Assembly: GCF_020525925.1 (NCBI RefSeq)
Contig: NZ_CP084876.1
Location: 1,240,001 to 1,304,000 of the forward strand
Source: Klebsiella quasipneumoniae subsp. quasipneumoniae
GTDB taxonomy: Bacteria > Pseudomonadota > Gammaproteobacteria > Enterobacterales > Enterobacteriaceae
Direction of reading: 5' to 3'
Length of the DNA: 64,000 nucleotides
Part shown: positions 1-8,693 of the stretch, in pieces
Numbering within the stretch: the first letter of the stretch is position 1
Layout of the letters: every line of letters starts with the position of its first letter
Position numbers and translations under genes: made by a program
The notes under the pieces: generated by a model
What the model was told of the DNA's origin: nothing
The model's database searches: none
What the model saw: the letters and a program-made list of their open reading frames with translations, nothing else

Positions 1-490
1 GGGCAAGCATCAGGACGTCCGGGTTAACCCGAACCCCGCTGTGCGTCAGAACGTCCAGATTAACGGAGAAGCGGACCCTGTCGTCGTTGATGATCAGGCA
101 AAACGCGCTACCAATTGAGCAATCCGTATTTTGTTCTGCGATGAGTAACAGCGGCCTCGAGCCATAGCGGCGAGTTAATTCCGACTGTTGGGTCGGCGTT
201 TCGCTGCCAAAATAAAAACCATCGCAGGTCGTTTTTAACGCTTCTTCACTATTACGTACTATCACCGGTTGATAAGGCAATGCATCCGGCGCTTCATGAG
301 CCAGGCTATGGGTGAAGCGTGATGAGGCAAAAATGCATAGCTTCGGCGCCCCTGTTAATGACGGCCAACGGGTGTAGGTCACGATCCCGGAAACAATAGC
401 GCGAACATGTTCTGAAGGTCCGGCAGCAAAAACAGGAGATACCGCGATGAGAAAAAATACAGTCAATAAAAGACGGTGTAATACTGTCAT
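1..490 (-). CDS. yfiR: YfiR, periplasmic repressor of diguanylate cyclase YfiN (3' end outside window)
   Basis: The reverse strand reads a protein starting [17 protein letters not shown], a hydrophobic signal peptide with probable cleavage after PVFA. It continues through segments typical of enterobacterial YfiR, such as [40 protein letters not shown] and [12 protein letters not shown]. About 163 codons are inside the window against about 172 in E. coli, so only the last few are missing. Known role: YfiR sits in the periplasm and inhibits the inner-membrane diguanylate cyclase YfiN (DgcN), with YfiB sequestering YfiR. Two Cys pairs (in KLCIF/TTCDGF and [10 protein letters not shown]) fit the family's disulfide-dependent fold. 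yfiN and yfiB are expected beyond the left edge. The reading frame stays open upstream of this ATG (see 491-733). Confidence 0.88.
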   Translation of the reverse strand, partial: MTVLHRLLLTVFFLIAVSPVFAAGPSEHVRAIVSGIVTYTRWPSLTGAPKLCIFASSRFTHSLAHEAPDALPYQPVIVRNSEEALKTTCDGFYFGSETPTQQSELTRRYGSRPLLLIAEQNTDCSIGSAFCLIINDDRVRFSVNLDVLTHSGVRVNPDVLMLA

Positions 491-733
491 TAACGCTTCC
501 GTCAAATTCGCCATAGCGCGGGAATAGCCGCTGCCGATGCCCGGCGAAGAATACCACTGATAGCAAAACCCGTCATTAGATGCGCCCTTTGCTTTGGGAC
601 AAATCTCACCAGGATTTTTCGTAATGCCGATGGCGCTGGCGAGCAATTTTGGCGCGATTTCACCATCTGTAAATATTATTGTACGGTTAATGGCGTGGTA
701 AGGGCCAATTAATTTATCGCTGTAAAGTAAAAT
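491..733 (-). pseudogene. possible decayed yfiL or unannotated N-terminal extension of yfiR
   Basis: The yfiR reading frame remains open for 81 codons upstream of its ATG, up to an in-frame stop at 734-736. The translation looks protein-like (for example [18 protein letters not shown] and [21 protein letters not shown]) but has no ATG before the one at about codon 70, and no good ribosome-binding site. In E. coli a small gene, yfiL, lies between aroF and yfiR, so this may be its 5'-truncated remnant. It overlaps the aroF TyrR boxes. Inference only: a comparison with E. coli YfiL was not possible here. Confidence 0.35.
668..685 (+). promoter_or_regulatory. TyrR box (weaker, distal) upstream of aroF
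   Basis: TGTAAA-N6-TGTACG matches the TyrR consensus TGTAAA-N6-TTTACA in the left half and 3 of 6 bases in the right half. It lies about 150 bp upstream of aroF, comparable with the distal operator used for full aroF repression in E. coli. Confidence 0.5.
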
Positions 734-738
734 TTACG
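721..738 (+). promoter_or_regulatory. strong TyrR box of aroF-tyrA
   Basis: TGTAAA-GTAAAA-TTTACG is one base from the palindromic TyrR consensus TGTAAA-N6-TTTACA. A second, weak box (TGGATT-N6-TTTACT, 744-761) begins 23 bp downstream, matching the paired strong/weak arrangement that gives tyrosine-dependent TyrR repression. This explains control of the aroF-tyrA operon. Confidence 0.82.
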
Positions 739-832
739 GAATATGGATTGAATTCTTTACTTCGTATGGTATCGTTACGTCATGCCCGCTGAGGCAACCC
801 TTATCGCAAACGAGCTACACAGGATCGCAATC

Positions 833-1903
833 ATGCAAAAAGACGCGCTGAACAACGTACATATTACCGACGAACATGTATTAATGACCCCGGAGCAACT
901 GAAGGCGGAATTCCCCCTGAGCGTTGAACAGGAAGCGCAGATCGCGCACGCCCGTGAAACCATCTCCAATATCATCGCCGGTCGCGATCCGCGCCTGCTG
1001 GTGGTCTGCGGTCCTTGCTCCATTCACGATCCGGAAGCGGCGATCGAATATGCTCGTCGGTTTAAAGCCCTTGCCGCAGAGGTCAGCGATAGCCTCTACC
1101 TGGTGATGCGCGTCTATTTTGAAAAACCCCGTACCACCGTCGGCTGGAAGGGGCTGATTAACGATCCGCATATGGATGGTTCGTTTGATGTTGAAGGCGG
1201 CCTGAAGATTGCGCGTCGTCTGCTGGTCGAGCTTGTGAATATGGGACTGCCGCTGGCGACGGAAGCGCTGGATCCCAACAGCCCGCAGTACCTTGGGGAT
1301 CTGTTCAGCTGGTCCGCCATCGGCGCGCGAACCACGGAATCTCAGACGCACCGCGAAATGGCCTCTGGTCTTTCCATGCCGGTAGGCTTTAAAAATGGCA
1401 CCGACGGTAGCCTGGCCACGGCTATCAACGCTATGCGCGCCGCGGCGATGCCGCACCGCTTCGTCGGTATCAACCAGGCCGGGCAGGTCTGCCTGCTGCA
1501 AACGCAGGGTAACCCGAACGGCCATGTGATCCTCCGCGGCGGTAAGGCGCCGAACTACGGTCCGGAAGATGTGGAGAAATGTGAAAAAGAGATGGCGCAG
1601 GCGGGACTGAAGCCGTCGCTGATGGTAGATTGCAGTCATGGGAACTCCAATAAAGATTTCCGTCGCCAGCCGGCCGTGGCTGAATCCGTTGTCGCGCAGA
1701 TCAAAGATGGCAATCGCTCCATTATCGGCCTGATGATCGAGAGTAATATCCACGAGGGCAATCAGTCCTCTGAACAGCCGCGTGAGGCGATGAAATACGG
1801 CGTTTCGGTAACGGATGCCTGCATCAGCTGGGAAACCACCGATGCGCTGCTGCGTGAACTGGATAAGGATCTCCGCGGCCACCTGGCGGCCCGTTTGGTG
1901 TAA
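833..1903 (+). CDS. aroF: tyrosine-sensitive 3-deoxy-7-phosphoheptulonate (DAHP) synthase
   Basis: Condenses phosphoenolpyruvate and erythrose 4-phosphate to DAHP, the first step of the shikimate pathway. The isozyme assignment (Tyr-inhibited) rests on sequence match to AroF (start MQKDALNNVHITDEHVLMTP) and on linkage to tyrA. Family motifs are visible: LLVVCGPCSIHD, GLPLATEALDPNSPQYL, GARTTESQTHREMASGLS, GFKNGTDGS, VDCSHGNSNK and IGLMIESNI. The ATG at 833 gives 356 residues, the E. coli length. An in-frame ATG at 782 would add 17 residues with no ribosome-binding site, whereas AGGA lies just before 833. First gene of a TyrR-regulated operon, 9 bp before tyrA. Confidence 0.97.
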   Translation: MQKDALNNVHITDEHVLMTPEQLKAEFPLSVEQEAQIAHARETISNIIAGRDPRLLVVCGPCSIHDPEAAIEYARRFKALAAEVSDSLYLVMRVYFEKPRTTVGWKGLINDPHMDGSFDVEGGLKIARRLLVELVNMGLPLATEALDPNSPQYLGDLFSWSAIGARTTESQTHREMASGLSMPVGFKNGTDGSLATAINAMRAAAMPHRFVGINQAGQVCLLQTQGNPNGHVILRGGKAPNYGPEDVEKCEKEMAQAGLKPSLMVDCSHGNSNKDFRRQPAVAESVVAQIKDGNRSIIGLMIESNIHEGNQSSEQPREAMKYGVSVTDACISWETTDALLRELDKDLRGHLAARLV

Positions 1904-1912
1904 GAGGAAAGT

Positions 1913-3034
1913 ATGGTTGCTGAACTGACCGCGTTACGCGATCAAATTGATGAAGTGGATAAAGCGTTGCTTAGCCTGCTGGCTAAGCGCCTGGAACTGG
2001 TGGCCGAAGTCGGCGAGGTGAAGAGCCAGTATGGCCTGCCGATTTACGTCCCGGAACGCGAGGCGGCGATGCTCGCCTCCCGGCGTGAAGAGGCGGCTGC
2101 GCTCGGCGTTCCGCCGGATCTGATCGAGGACGTTCTGCGTCGCGTGATGCGGGAATCCTATTCCAGCGAAAACGACAAAGGCTTTAAAACCCTTTACCCG
2201 AATCTGCGGCCGGTGGTGATCGTCGGCGGCGGCGGGCAGATGGGGCGTCTGTTTGAGAAGATGTTAACGCTGTCCGGCTACCAGGTGCGCATTCTGGAAA
2301 AAGAGGACTGGGCGCGGGCGACGGATATCGTCGCTGATGCCGGTATGGTCATTGTCAGCGTGCCGATTCACACCACCGTGGAGACGATCGCCAGGCTGCC
2401 GCCGCTGCCGGCGGATTGCATTCTGGTCGACCTTGCCTCGGTTAAAGCAGAGCCGCTGCAGGCGATGCTGGCGGCGCATCAGGGCCCGGTACTCGGCCTG
2501 CACCCGATGTTCGGTCCGGACAGCGGCAGCCTTGCCAAGCAGGTGGTGGTCTATTGCGATGGCCGCCAGCCGGAGGCCTATCAGTGGTTCCTCGAGCAAA
2601 TTCAGGTCTGGGGCGCGCGCCTGCATCGCATCAGCGCGGTGGAGCACGATCAGAACATGGCCTTTATTCAGGCGCTGCGCCACTTTGCCACCTTCGCCTA
2701 TGGTCTGCATCTGGCGGAAGAGAATGTGCGCCTTGAGCAGTTGCTGGCGCTCTCGTCACCCATTTACCGGCTGGAGCTGGCGATGGTGGGCCGTCTGTTT
2801 GCCCAGGATCCGCAGCTCTACGCCGACATTATTATGTCCTCGGAAAACAACCTGGCGCTGATTAAGCGCTACTACCAGCGGTTTGGCGAGGCGATCGGTC
2901 TGCTGGAGCAGGGCGATAAGCAGGCGTTTATCGATAGCTTCCGTAAAGTCGAACACTGGTTTGGCGATTACGCCCAGCGTTTCCAGAGCGAGAGCCGCAC
3001 GCTGCTGCGTCAGGCGAACGATAATCGGCAGTAA
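1913..3034 (+). CDS. tyrA: bifunctional chorismate mutase / prephenate dehydrogenase (T-protein)
   Basis: Converts chorismate to prephenate and then to 4-hydroxyphenylpyruvate, the tyrosine branch. The 373 residues equal the E. coli length. The N-terminal chorismate mutase domain (about 1-90; [24 protein letters not shown]) is followed by a Rossmann NAD-binding domain ([14 protein letters not shown] at about residue 100) and the dehydrogenase catalytic segment [24 protein letters not shown] precedes the ATG. Co-transcribed with aroF and followed by a clear rho-independent terminator at 3058-3081. Confidence 0.97.
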
Positions 3035-3057
3035 AGCGAAAAAGATGTATACAATAA

Positions 3058-3081
3058 AGCCAGCGACCGCTGGCTTTTTTT
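3058..3081 (+). terminator. rho-independent terminator of aroF-tyrA
   Basis: Stem AGCCAGC / GCTGGCT with a 4-base loop followed by seven T residues, 23 bp after the tyrA stop codon. Confidence 0.9.
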
Positions 3082-3096
3082 ATAGGGATGACAACG

Positions 3097-3969
3097 ATGG
3101 CTGAACCACAACCGCTGTTTGACTACACCGGATACCTGCCGGAATGCCCGACCTGGAGTGAGGCAGAGCAGGCCCTCTACTGGGCCGATATCATGGAATG
3201 TGAAATTCACCGCTACGATACCCGCAGCGGCGAACACCAGGTGCTGCAGTTTCCGGAGGAGGTCGGCTGTTTTTCGCTGCGCGAGAAGGGCGGTTTTATC
3301 GTTGCATTGCGCAGCGGTATCTGGCTGACCGACGCCCACGGTCTGCTGCGGCGGAAAGTCTGCGATAACCCGAGCAACCCGGAACTGGCGCGGTTTAACG
3401 ACGGCGGGACCGATCGCGACGGGCGCTTTTATGCCGGCACCTTCTGGGGCCCGGGGGATTACAACGGCGCGCTGCTGATGCGGGTCGATAACGACCTGAA
3501 GCCGACGGTGATCCAGTGCGACATCCATGGCGCCAACGGTCTGGCGTTTAGCGCCGACCGGCGCTGGATGTATACCTCCGATACGCCGAACGCCGTGATT
3601 TACCGTACGCCGCTGGATGAGCAGGGTGAGCCTGGCCGGCGCGAAGTCTTTCGCCGTTTTCTGCCGGGCGAAGGGATCCCGGACGGGGCGGCGATTGACG
3701 TGGAGGGATGTTACTGGAGCGCAATGTTTGACGGCTGGCGGATCGCTCGTTTCTCTCCGCAGGGTGAGGAGCTGGAGTCCTACCCGATGCCGGTACGTTG
3801 CCCGACGATGGTCTGCTTTGGCGGGGCGGATATGAAAACGCTCTACATCACCACCACCCGGGAAAACATGGCGGACGATGAGCTGGCGCAGTATCCGCTG
3901 TCCGGCGCTATCTTCACCCTGCCGGTGGCGGTGGCAGGGATGAAGAAATTGCCGTTCCGCGAACGCTAA
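3097..3969 (+). CDS. SMP-30/gluconolactonase/LRE-family protein (probable sugar lactonase)
   Basis: A 290-residue protein of the SMP-30/regucalcin beta-propeller family, whose enzymes hydrolyse sugar lactones using a divalent metal. The expected metal ligands are visible: Glu16 in PECPTW, Asn147 in HGANGLAFS and Asp196 in GIPDGAAID. Asn101 in [12 protein letters not shown] fits the substrate-binding position. No signal peptide, so probably cytosolic. The ATG at 3097 is chosen over 3088 because AGGG abuts 3088 but lies 9 bases before 3097. It sits between tyrA and pheA, which are direct neighbours in E. coli, and its end overlaps pheA convergently by 4 bp. The tyrA terminator just upstream suggests separate transcription or readthrough. 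Substrate unknown. Confidence 0.85.
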   Translation: MAEPQPLFDYTGYLPECPTWSEAEQALYWADIMECEIHRYDTRSGEHQVLQFPEEVGCFSLREKGGFIVALRSGIWLTDAHGLLRRKVCDNPSNPELARFNDGGTDRDGRFYAGTFWGPGDYNGALLMRVDNDLKPTVIQCDIHGANGLAFSADRRWMYTSDTPNAVIYRTPLDEQGEPGRREVFRRFLPGEGIPDGAAIDVEGCYWSAMFDGWRIARFSPQGEELESYPMPVRCPTMVCFGGADMKTLYITTTRENMADDELAQYPLSGAIFTLPVAVAGMKKLPFRER

Positions 3970-5126
3970 ACCGGATCCACCGGCACGACGTTTTCGCTGG
4001 GGTAGCAACCGAGAACCTTCATGGAGCGGGTGATCTCCGCCAGCTCCTTCAGCGCCTTGCGCATGGGCAGCGAGTCCAGGTTTGCCTGAATATCGAGATA
4101 AAACATCTCTTCCCATGGATTGCCATGGATTGGGCGAGACTCCAGTTTGGTCATGATCAGATTGTGATTGCGCAGCACCAGTAAGGCCTCCACCAGGGCG
4201 CCCGCCTGCTGACCGGTCGCCATTAACAGCGTGGTCTTCGCCGGAACCTGATCGGAGACGTTCACCGCTTTGCGCGCCAGAACGAGGAAGCGCGTAATAT
4301 TCTGCGTCTGGTTGGCCTGGCAGTGCTCCAGCACCTGCAGACCGTACAGGGCGCCGCCCGCTTCGCTGCCCAGTGCCGCGACGGCCGGGGAGTTCGCCTG
4401 CGCGACTTTTTCCATCGCCGCTGAGGTGCTCTCGGTATATTCAATCTTCCAGTGCGGGTAGCGGCTCAGATACTGGCTACACTGCTGGAACGGCTGCGGA
4501 TGGCTGTAGACGGTCTGAATTTTATCGGCATCCGTCGAGGTGCTGACCAGTACGCAATGATCGATAGGGATCGTCAGTTCGCCAACGATCGACAGGCTGG
4601 TGTGCTGCAGCAGATCGTAGACGTCGTTGATCCCGCCGGAGCTGGTGTTTTCAATCGGCACTACGGCGTAATCGGCCTGACCGGTCTCCACCTGATTAAA
4701 AATATCGGCGAACTTCGCGCAGCCGCTTTCAATAAACTGCTCAAAGTGGCGAGCGGCGTACTGACGCGCCGCCAGATGCGAATAAGAACCTTTGGGACCG
4801 AGGAACGCCACGCGAGCCGAATGCGGGTTAATTTTATTCAAGTGCTGCTGCAACAGGGTTTGCTGGGTCAGAACAGAGTCTTCGATAATCAGCTGGAACA
4901 GGCGGGTGATGTAGTGTGCATCCAGATTATGACGCTTGCCGAGGGTCATCAGACGCTCCAGCAGATCGCGTTCGCGGTCAATATCACGCACCGGACGATG
5001 TGAGGCCAGTTTGGCTTTACCAACCTCAACAGCCAGCCCGCGACGCTCCGCCAGCAGAGCAAGCAGTTTCTCATCCAGCGCGCTTATCTTGTCGCGCAGC
5101 GCCAGTAATGGGTTTTCCTCGGTCAT
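3966..5126 (-). CDS. pheA: bifunctional chorismate mutase / prephenate dehydratase (P-protein)
   Basis: Makes phenylpyruvate from chorismate, the phenylalanine branch. The 386 residues match E. coli PheA. Order: N-terminal chorismate mutase (about 1-90; [20 protein letters not shown]), prephenate dehydratase (about 105-285; [48 protein letters not shown]) and C-terminal ACT domain (about 299-386; [38 protein letters not shown]) carrying the Phe allosteric motifs GALV and ESRP. The ATG at 5126 preceded by AAGG gives the family length; an upstream ATG at 5150 lies inside the attenuator and is rejected. Expression should depend on the pheL attenuator immediately upstream. Confidence 0.97.
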   Translation of the reverse strand: MTEENPLLALRDKISALDEKLLALLAERRGLAVEVGKAKLASHRPVRDIDRERDLLERLMTLGKRHNLDAHYITRLFQLIIEDSVLTQQTLLQQHLNKINPHSARVAFLGPKGSYSHLAARQYAARHFEQFIESGCAKFADIFNQVETGQADYAVVPIENTSSGGINDVYDLLQHTSLSIVGELTIPIDHCVLVSTSTDADKIQTVYSHPQPFQQCSQYLSRYPHWKIEYTESTSAAMEKVAQANSPAVAALGSEAGGALYGLQVLEHCQANQTQNITRFLVLARKAVNVSDQVPAKTTLLMATGQQAGALVEALLVLRNHNLIMTKLESRPIHGNPWEEMFYLDIQANLDSLPMRKALKELAEITRSMKVLGCYPSENVVPVDPV

Positions 5127-5153
5127 AGATGTTGCCTTTGTTGTTATCAAATA

Positions 5154-5181
5154 AAAAAGGCCTCCCGGGTGGGAGGCCTTA
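5154..5181 (-). terminator. pheA attenuator (transcription terminator hairpin)
   Basis: Reading the minus strand, AAGGCCTCCC pairs with GGGAGGCCTT around a short loop and is followed by a T run. It lies between the pheL stop codon and the pheA start, the position of the attenuator that ends transcription when charged Phe-tRNA is plentiful. Confidence 0.9.
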
Positions 5182-5226
5182 TTGTTCGTCTTCGCATTCT
5201 TTCTTATACGACGAATTGCCTCCCGG

Positions 5227-5274
5227 TCAGGGGAAGGTAAAAAAGAATGCGAAGAAGAACGGGACGAGTTTCAT
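5227..5274 (-). CDS. pheL: pheA leader peptide
   Basis: A 15-codon ORF encodes [15 protein letters not shown], with seven phenylalanines, and is followed by TGA. It is nearly identical to the E. coli leader and is preceded by AAGGAA. Ribosome stalling at the Phe codons when Phe-tRNA is scarce favours the antiterminator over the hairpin at 5154-5181, allowing pheA transcription. The product itself has no other known function. Confidence 0.95.
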   Translation of the reverse strand: MKLVPFFFAFFFTFP

Positions 5275-5301
5275 GATGAATTCCTTTAAGTAGTGGGGAT
5301 T

Positions 5302-5331
5302 ACAGTACCTGTACTGTTTTCACTCTGTCAA
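5302..5331 (-). promoter_or_regulatory. pheL-pheA promoter
   Basis: On the minus strand a consensus -35 TTGACA (5326-5331) is separated by 18 bases from a -10-like TACTGT (5302-5307). The -10 lies within a perfect 7-bp inverted repeat ACAGTAC/GTACTGT (5302-5317). Confidence 0.7.
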
Positions 5332-5355
5332 TAAAAAACGCGCCCGAAGGCGCGT
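5332..5355 (-). terminator. rho-independent terminator of raiA
   Basis: Minus strand ACGCGCC-TTCG-GGCGCGT followed by a run of T residues, 25 bp after the raiA stop codon and abutting the pheL promoter. Confidence 0.88.
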
Positions 5356-5380
5356 GGCATGACACAACTTAAGTTAAGGA

Positions 5381-5795
<415 letters not shown>

Positions 5796-5940
5796 TTTTA
5801 TTGTCACTTTTTGTCAATGAATTCATTTTGTGAGACAGGGCAGGAAGAGATGAGATTTTACTTGTCGAACCCGACAAAGCAGGCCATATTTGATGAGTTA
5901 ACCCGGCGCTAAACCGCTTCAGCTAGCCAGGATAATGGAT

Positions 5941-5967
5941 AAAAAAACGGCAGCCAGAGGCTGCCGT
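5941..5967 (-). terminator. rho-independent terminator of bamD
   Basis: Minus strand ACGGCAG / CTGCCGT stem with 7-base loop followed by T residues, about 20 bp after the bamD stop. Confidence 0.88.
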
Positions 5968-5987
5968 TTGCGATCTATGAATCAGGC

Positions 5988-6725
5988 TCAGGTGTTCTTG
6001 CTGTTCGCGGCGATAATCTTCGCGACTTTGTCCGCCTGAGCGTTCATCTGCATTTGACGATAGGCGTTTTCCATCTTCGGCAGGGCATCGCGGGTGGCCT
6101 GGGTATCCGGATAGTTACGCATCATACCTTCCACGCGGTTAACGACGGCAACCCATGCGCCGCGGTCGGTGTAGTAATCCACCACCGACAGCTCATACTT
6201 CGCCAGGCGATCTTTCAGGAACACCATGCGCTTATAGGCGTCAGTGGCATACTGGCTGTTCGGGTAACCACGTACCAGTTTGGAGAAGTCATTGAAGGCA
6301 TCGCGCGCGTGCTGCGGATCGCGGTCGGAACGATCGACGCCGAAGAAGCCCTGCAGGGCGCTGTCATCCAGAGCCATGTTGGTCAGGCCGCGCATATAGA
6401 TGACGTAGTCGATGTTCGGATGGGTGGGGTTCAAGCGCATGAAGCGATCGATGGCGGCCTGAGCCAGCGGCAGATCGGCGTTTTTGTAATACGCATAAAT
6501 CAGATCCAGCTGTACCTGTTGGGAATAAGGGCCGAATGGATAACGGTTATCCAACGCTTCCAGTTGCGTTATCGCCTGTTTCCAGTTACCGTCCTGCAGT
6601 TTTTGCTGGGCGGTCGCGTAGATTTCATTCGGCGGATTATCAGGCACCTCTTCCTTAGAGCCGGAGCAACCCACCAAAGCCAGGCTCAGTGTGGCGGCTG
6701 CCACCAGGTATTTCATGCGCGTCAT
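5988..6725 (-). CDS. bamD: outer-membrane protein assembly factor BamD (lipoprotein)
   Basis: Essential lipoprotein of the BAM complex that inserts beta-barrel proteins into the outer membrane together with BamA, B, C and E. It has 245 residues as in E. coli. The lipobox LVGC gives a lipidated Cys20, and the next residue is Ser, consistent with outer-membrane sorting. The mature part holds tetratricopeptide-like repeats ([51 protein letters not shown]). It is divergent from rluD across a 131-bp spacer. Confidence 0.97.
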   Translation of the reverse strand: MTRMKYLVAAATLSLALVGCSGSKEEVPDNPPNEIYATAQQKLQDGNWKQAITQLEALDNRYPFGPYSQQVQLDLIYAYYKNADLPLAQAAIDRFMRLNPTHPNIDYVIYMRGLTNMALDDSALQGFFGVDRSDRDPQHARDAFNDFSKLVRGYPNSQYATDAYKRMVFLKDRLAKYELSVVDYYTDRGAWVAVVNRVEGMMRNYPDTQATRDALPKMENAYRQMQMNAQADKVAKIIAANSKNT

Positions 6726-6856
6726 GACGTTTTGACTTCCTCAAAATGTTTATGCGGGAGAATCTCTGTTCCTGCTCCCGATTAAGACCAGCTACAATAG
6801 CACACTATATTAAACGGCAAAGCCGTAAAACCCAACGTTAAACGAAGAAGCTGTAT

Positions 6857-7837
6857 ATGGCACAACGAGTACAACTCACCGCAACGGTGACCGAAAATCA
6901 ACTCGGTCAACGCTTAGATCAGGCTTTGGCCGAATTGTTCCCTGATTATTCGCGATCGCGGATAAAAGAATGGATCCTCGACCAACGCGTATTAGTCAAT
7001 GGCGCCATTGGCGATAAACCGAAAGAAAAAGTGCTGGGGGGAGAACGCATCGCTATCGATGTGGAAATCGAAGAAGAGGCGCGCTTCCAGCCGCAGGATA
7101 TTCCGCTCAATATCGTTTACGAAGATGACGACATCCTCGTGATCAACAAACCGCGCGATCTGGTTGTACATCCTGGCGCGGGCAACCCCGACGGTACTGT
7201 GCTGAATGCGCTGCTGCACTACTATCCGCCTATTGCCGATGTGCCGCGTGCGGGTATCGTCCACCGTCTGGATAAAGACACCACCGGTCTGATGGTGGTG
7301 GCGAAAACCATTCCAGCGCAAACCCGGCTGGTGGAGTCGCTGCAGCTGCGCGAGATCACCCGTGAGTACGAAGCGGTGGCGATCGGTCATATGACCGCCG
7401 GCGGTACGGTGGAAGAGCCGATCAGCCGTCACCCGACCAAGCGTACCCATATGGCGGTGCACCCTATGGGCAAGCCGGCGGTGACCCACTACCGCATTAT
7501 GGAACATTTCCGCATTCATACCCGTCTGCGCCTGCGTCTGGAAACCGGGCGTACGCATCAGATCCGCGTGCATATGTCGCATATTACCCATCCGCTGGTA
7601 GGCGACCAGGTGTATGGCGGCCGGCCGCGTCCGCCGAAGGGCGCGTCGGAGGAATTCATCACCGCGCTGCGTAAATTCGACCGCCAGGCGCTGCACGCCA
7701 CCATGCTGCGTCTGTACCATCCGATTACCGGTATTGAAATGGAGTGGCATGCGCCCATCCCACAAGATATGGTCGAGCTCATCGAGGCGATGCGCGCCGA
7801 TTTTGAAGCCCATAAGGACGATATTGACTGGTTATGA
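6857..7837 (+). CDS. rluD: 23S rRNA pseudouridine synthase RluD (positions 1911/1915/1917)
   Basis: Forms three pseudouridines in helix 69 of 23S rRNA and is needed for normal subunit assembly. It has 326 residues. The N-terminal S4 RNA-binding domain (about 18-75; QRLDQALAELFPDYSRSRIKEWI) is followed by the RluA-type catalytic domain with motif HRLDKDTTGLMVVAKT (catalytic Asp in the LDKDT) and ETGRTHQIRVHM. Its stop overlaps the pgeF start (ATGA), so the two are translationally coupled. Confidence 0.97.
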   Translation: MAQRVQLTATVTENQLGQRLDQALAELFPDYSRSRIKEWILDQRVLVNGAIGDKPKEKVLGGERIAIDVEIEEEARFQPQDIPLNIVYEDDDILVINKPRDLVVHPGAGNPDGTVLNALLHYYPPIADVPRAGIVHRLDKDTTGLMVVAKTIPAQTRLVESLQLREITREYEAVAIGHMTAGGTVEEPISRHPTKRTHMAVHPMGKPAVTHYRIMEHFRIHTRLRLRLETGRTHQIRVHMSHITHPLVGDQVYGGRPRPPKGASEEFITALRKFDRQALHATMLRLYHPITGIEMEWHAPIPQDMVELIEAMRADFEAHKDDIDWL

Positions 7838-8565
7838 CTAAACTGATTGTACCGCAGTGGCCAATGCCCGGCAGCGTGGCGGCCTGTAGTTCTACCCGCA
7901 TCGGCGGCGTGAGTCTGCCGCCCTATGACTCGCTCAATCTGGGCGCCCATTGCGGCGACAATCTGCAGCATGTCGAAGAAAACCGGCGGCGGATGTTTGC
8001 CGCCGGCGGCTTGCCGTCTTACCCGGTTTGGCTGGAGCAGGTTCATGGTACCGATGTGCTCACGCTGGACGGCGGACCCTATCCGTCGAAACGCGCGGAT
8101 GCCTCTTATAGCCGTACGCCAGGGACTGTCTGCGCGGTGATGACCGCTGACTGCCTGCCGGTCCTGTTCTGTAACCGCGCGGGTACCGAAGTCGCTGCGG
8201 CGCATGCGGGATGGCGCGGCTTATGCGAAGGGGTTCTGGAAGAGACGGTCGCCCGTTTCGCCGATAAAGCCGAAAACATTATGGCGTGGCTGGGGCCCGC
8301 CATCGGTCCGCAGGCGTTTGAGGTGGGGCCAGAAGTTCGCGACGCTTTTATGGCGAAGGATGAGAATGCGCACCGTGCTTTTCGTCCGGCAGGCGAAAAA
8401 TATTTTGCTGATATCTACCAACTGGCTCGGCAGCGTCTGGCAAACGTCGGCGTTGAGCAGATTTTCGGCGGCGATCGCTGCACGCTAAGCGAAAAGGATG
8501 ATTTTTTCTCTTACCGGCGCGACAAGACCACCGGTCGTATGGCAAGTTTCATTTGGCTGATATAA
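7834..8565 (+). CDS. pgeF: peptidoglycan editing factor PgeF (laccase-domain protein YfiH)
   Basis: A 243-residue DUF152/multicopper-polyphenol-oxidase-like protein. E. coli PgeF is reported to correct peptidoglycan precursors in which Ser replaces Ala by acting on UDP-MurNAc-Ser. Family motifs visible: LEQVHGTDV (His), TADCLPVLFCN (Cys) and AAAHAGWRGLCEGVLEETV (His), the three metal-binding/catalytic blocks, and CTLSEKDDFFSYRRDKTTGRMASFI at the C-terminus. Overlaps rluD by 4 bp. Confidence 0.93.
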   Translation: MTKLIVPQWPMPGSVAACSSTRIGGVSLPPYDSLNLGAHCGDNLQHVEENRRRMFAAGGLPSYPVWLEQVHGTDVLTLDGGPYPSKRADASYSRTPGTVCAVMTADCLPVLFCNRAGTEVAAAHAGWRGLCEGVLEETVARFADKAENIMAWLGPAIGPQAFEVGPEVRDAFMAKDENAHRAFRPAGEKYFADIYQLARQRLANVGVEQIFGGDRCTLSEKDDFFSYRRDKTTGRMASFIWLI

Positions 8566-8626
8566 CCTAGAGAATCAAGACGATCCAGAAGGCAAACTTA
8601 TTTTTCGCATAGTTCAGGTCTTTAAC

Positions 8627-8654
8627 CTTGAATAATTGAGGGATGACCTCATTT
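8627..8654 (+). promoter_or_regulatory. sigma-32 heat-shock promoter of clpB
   Basis: CTTGAA, 14 bases, then CCTCATTT matches the sigma-32 pattern CTTGAA-N13-15-CCCCATNT. It ends 39 bp before the clpB start codon and is the same element known upstream of E. coli clpB. Confidence 0.88.
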
Positions 8655-8693
8655 AATCTCCAGTAGCAAATTTGACCTGTTATGGGAGGAGTT

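Noticed and set aside
782..832. 17-codon N-terminal extension of AroF
   Set aside because: No ribosome-binding site, not in the family, and it would place the start at the likely transcription start; ATG 833 gives the exact E. coli length.
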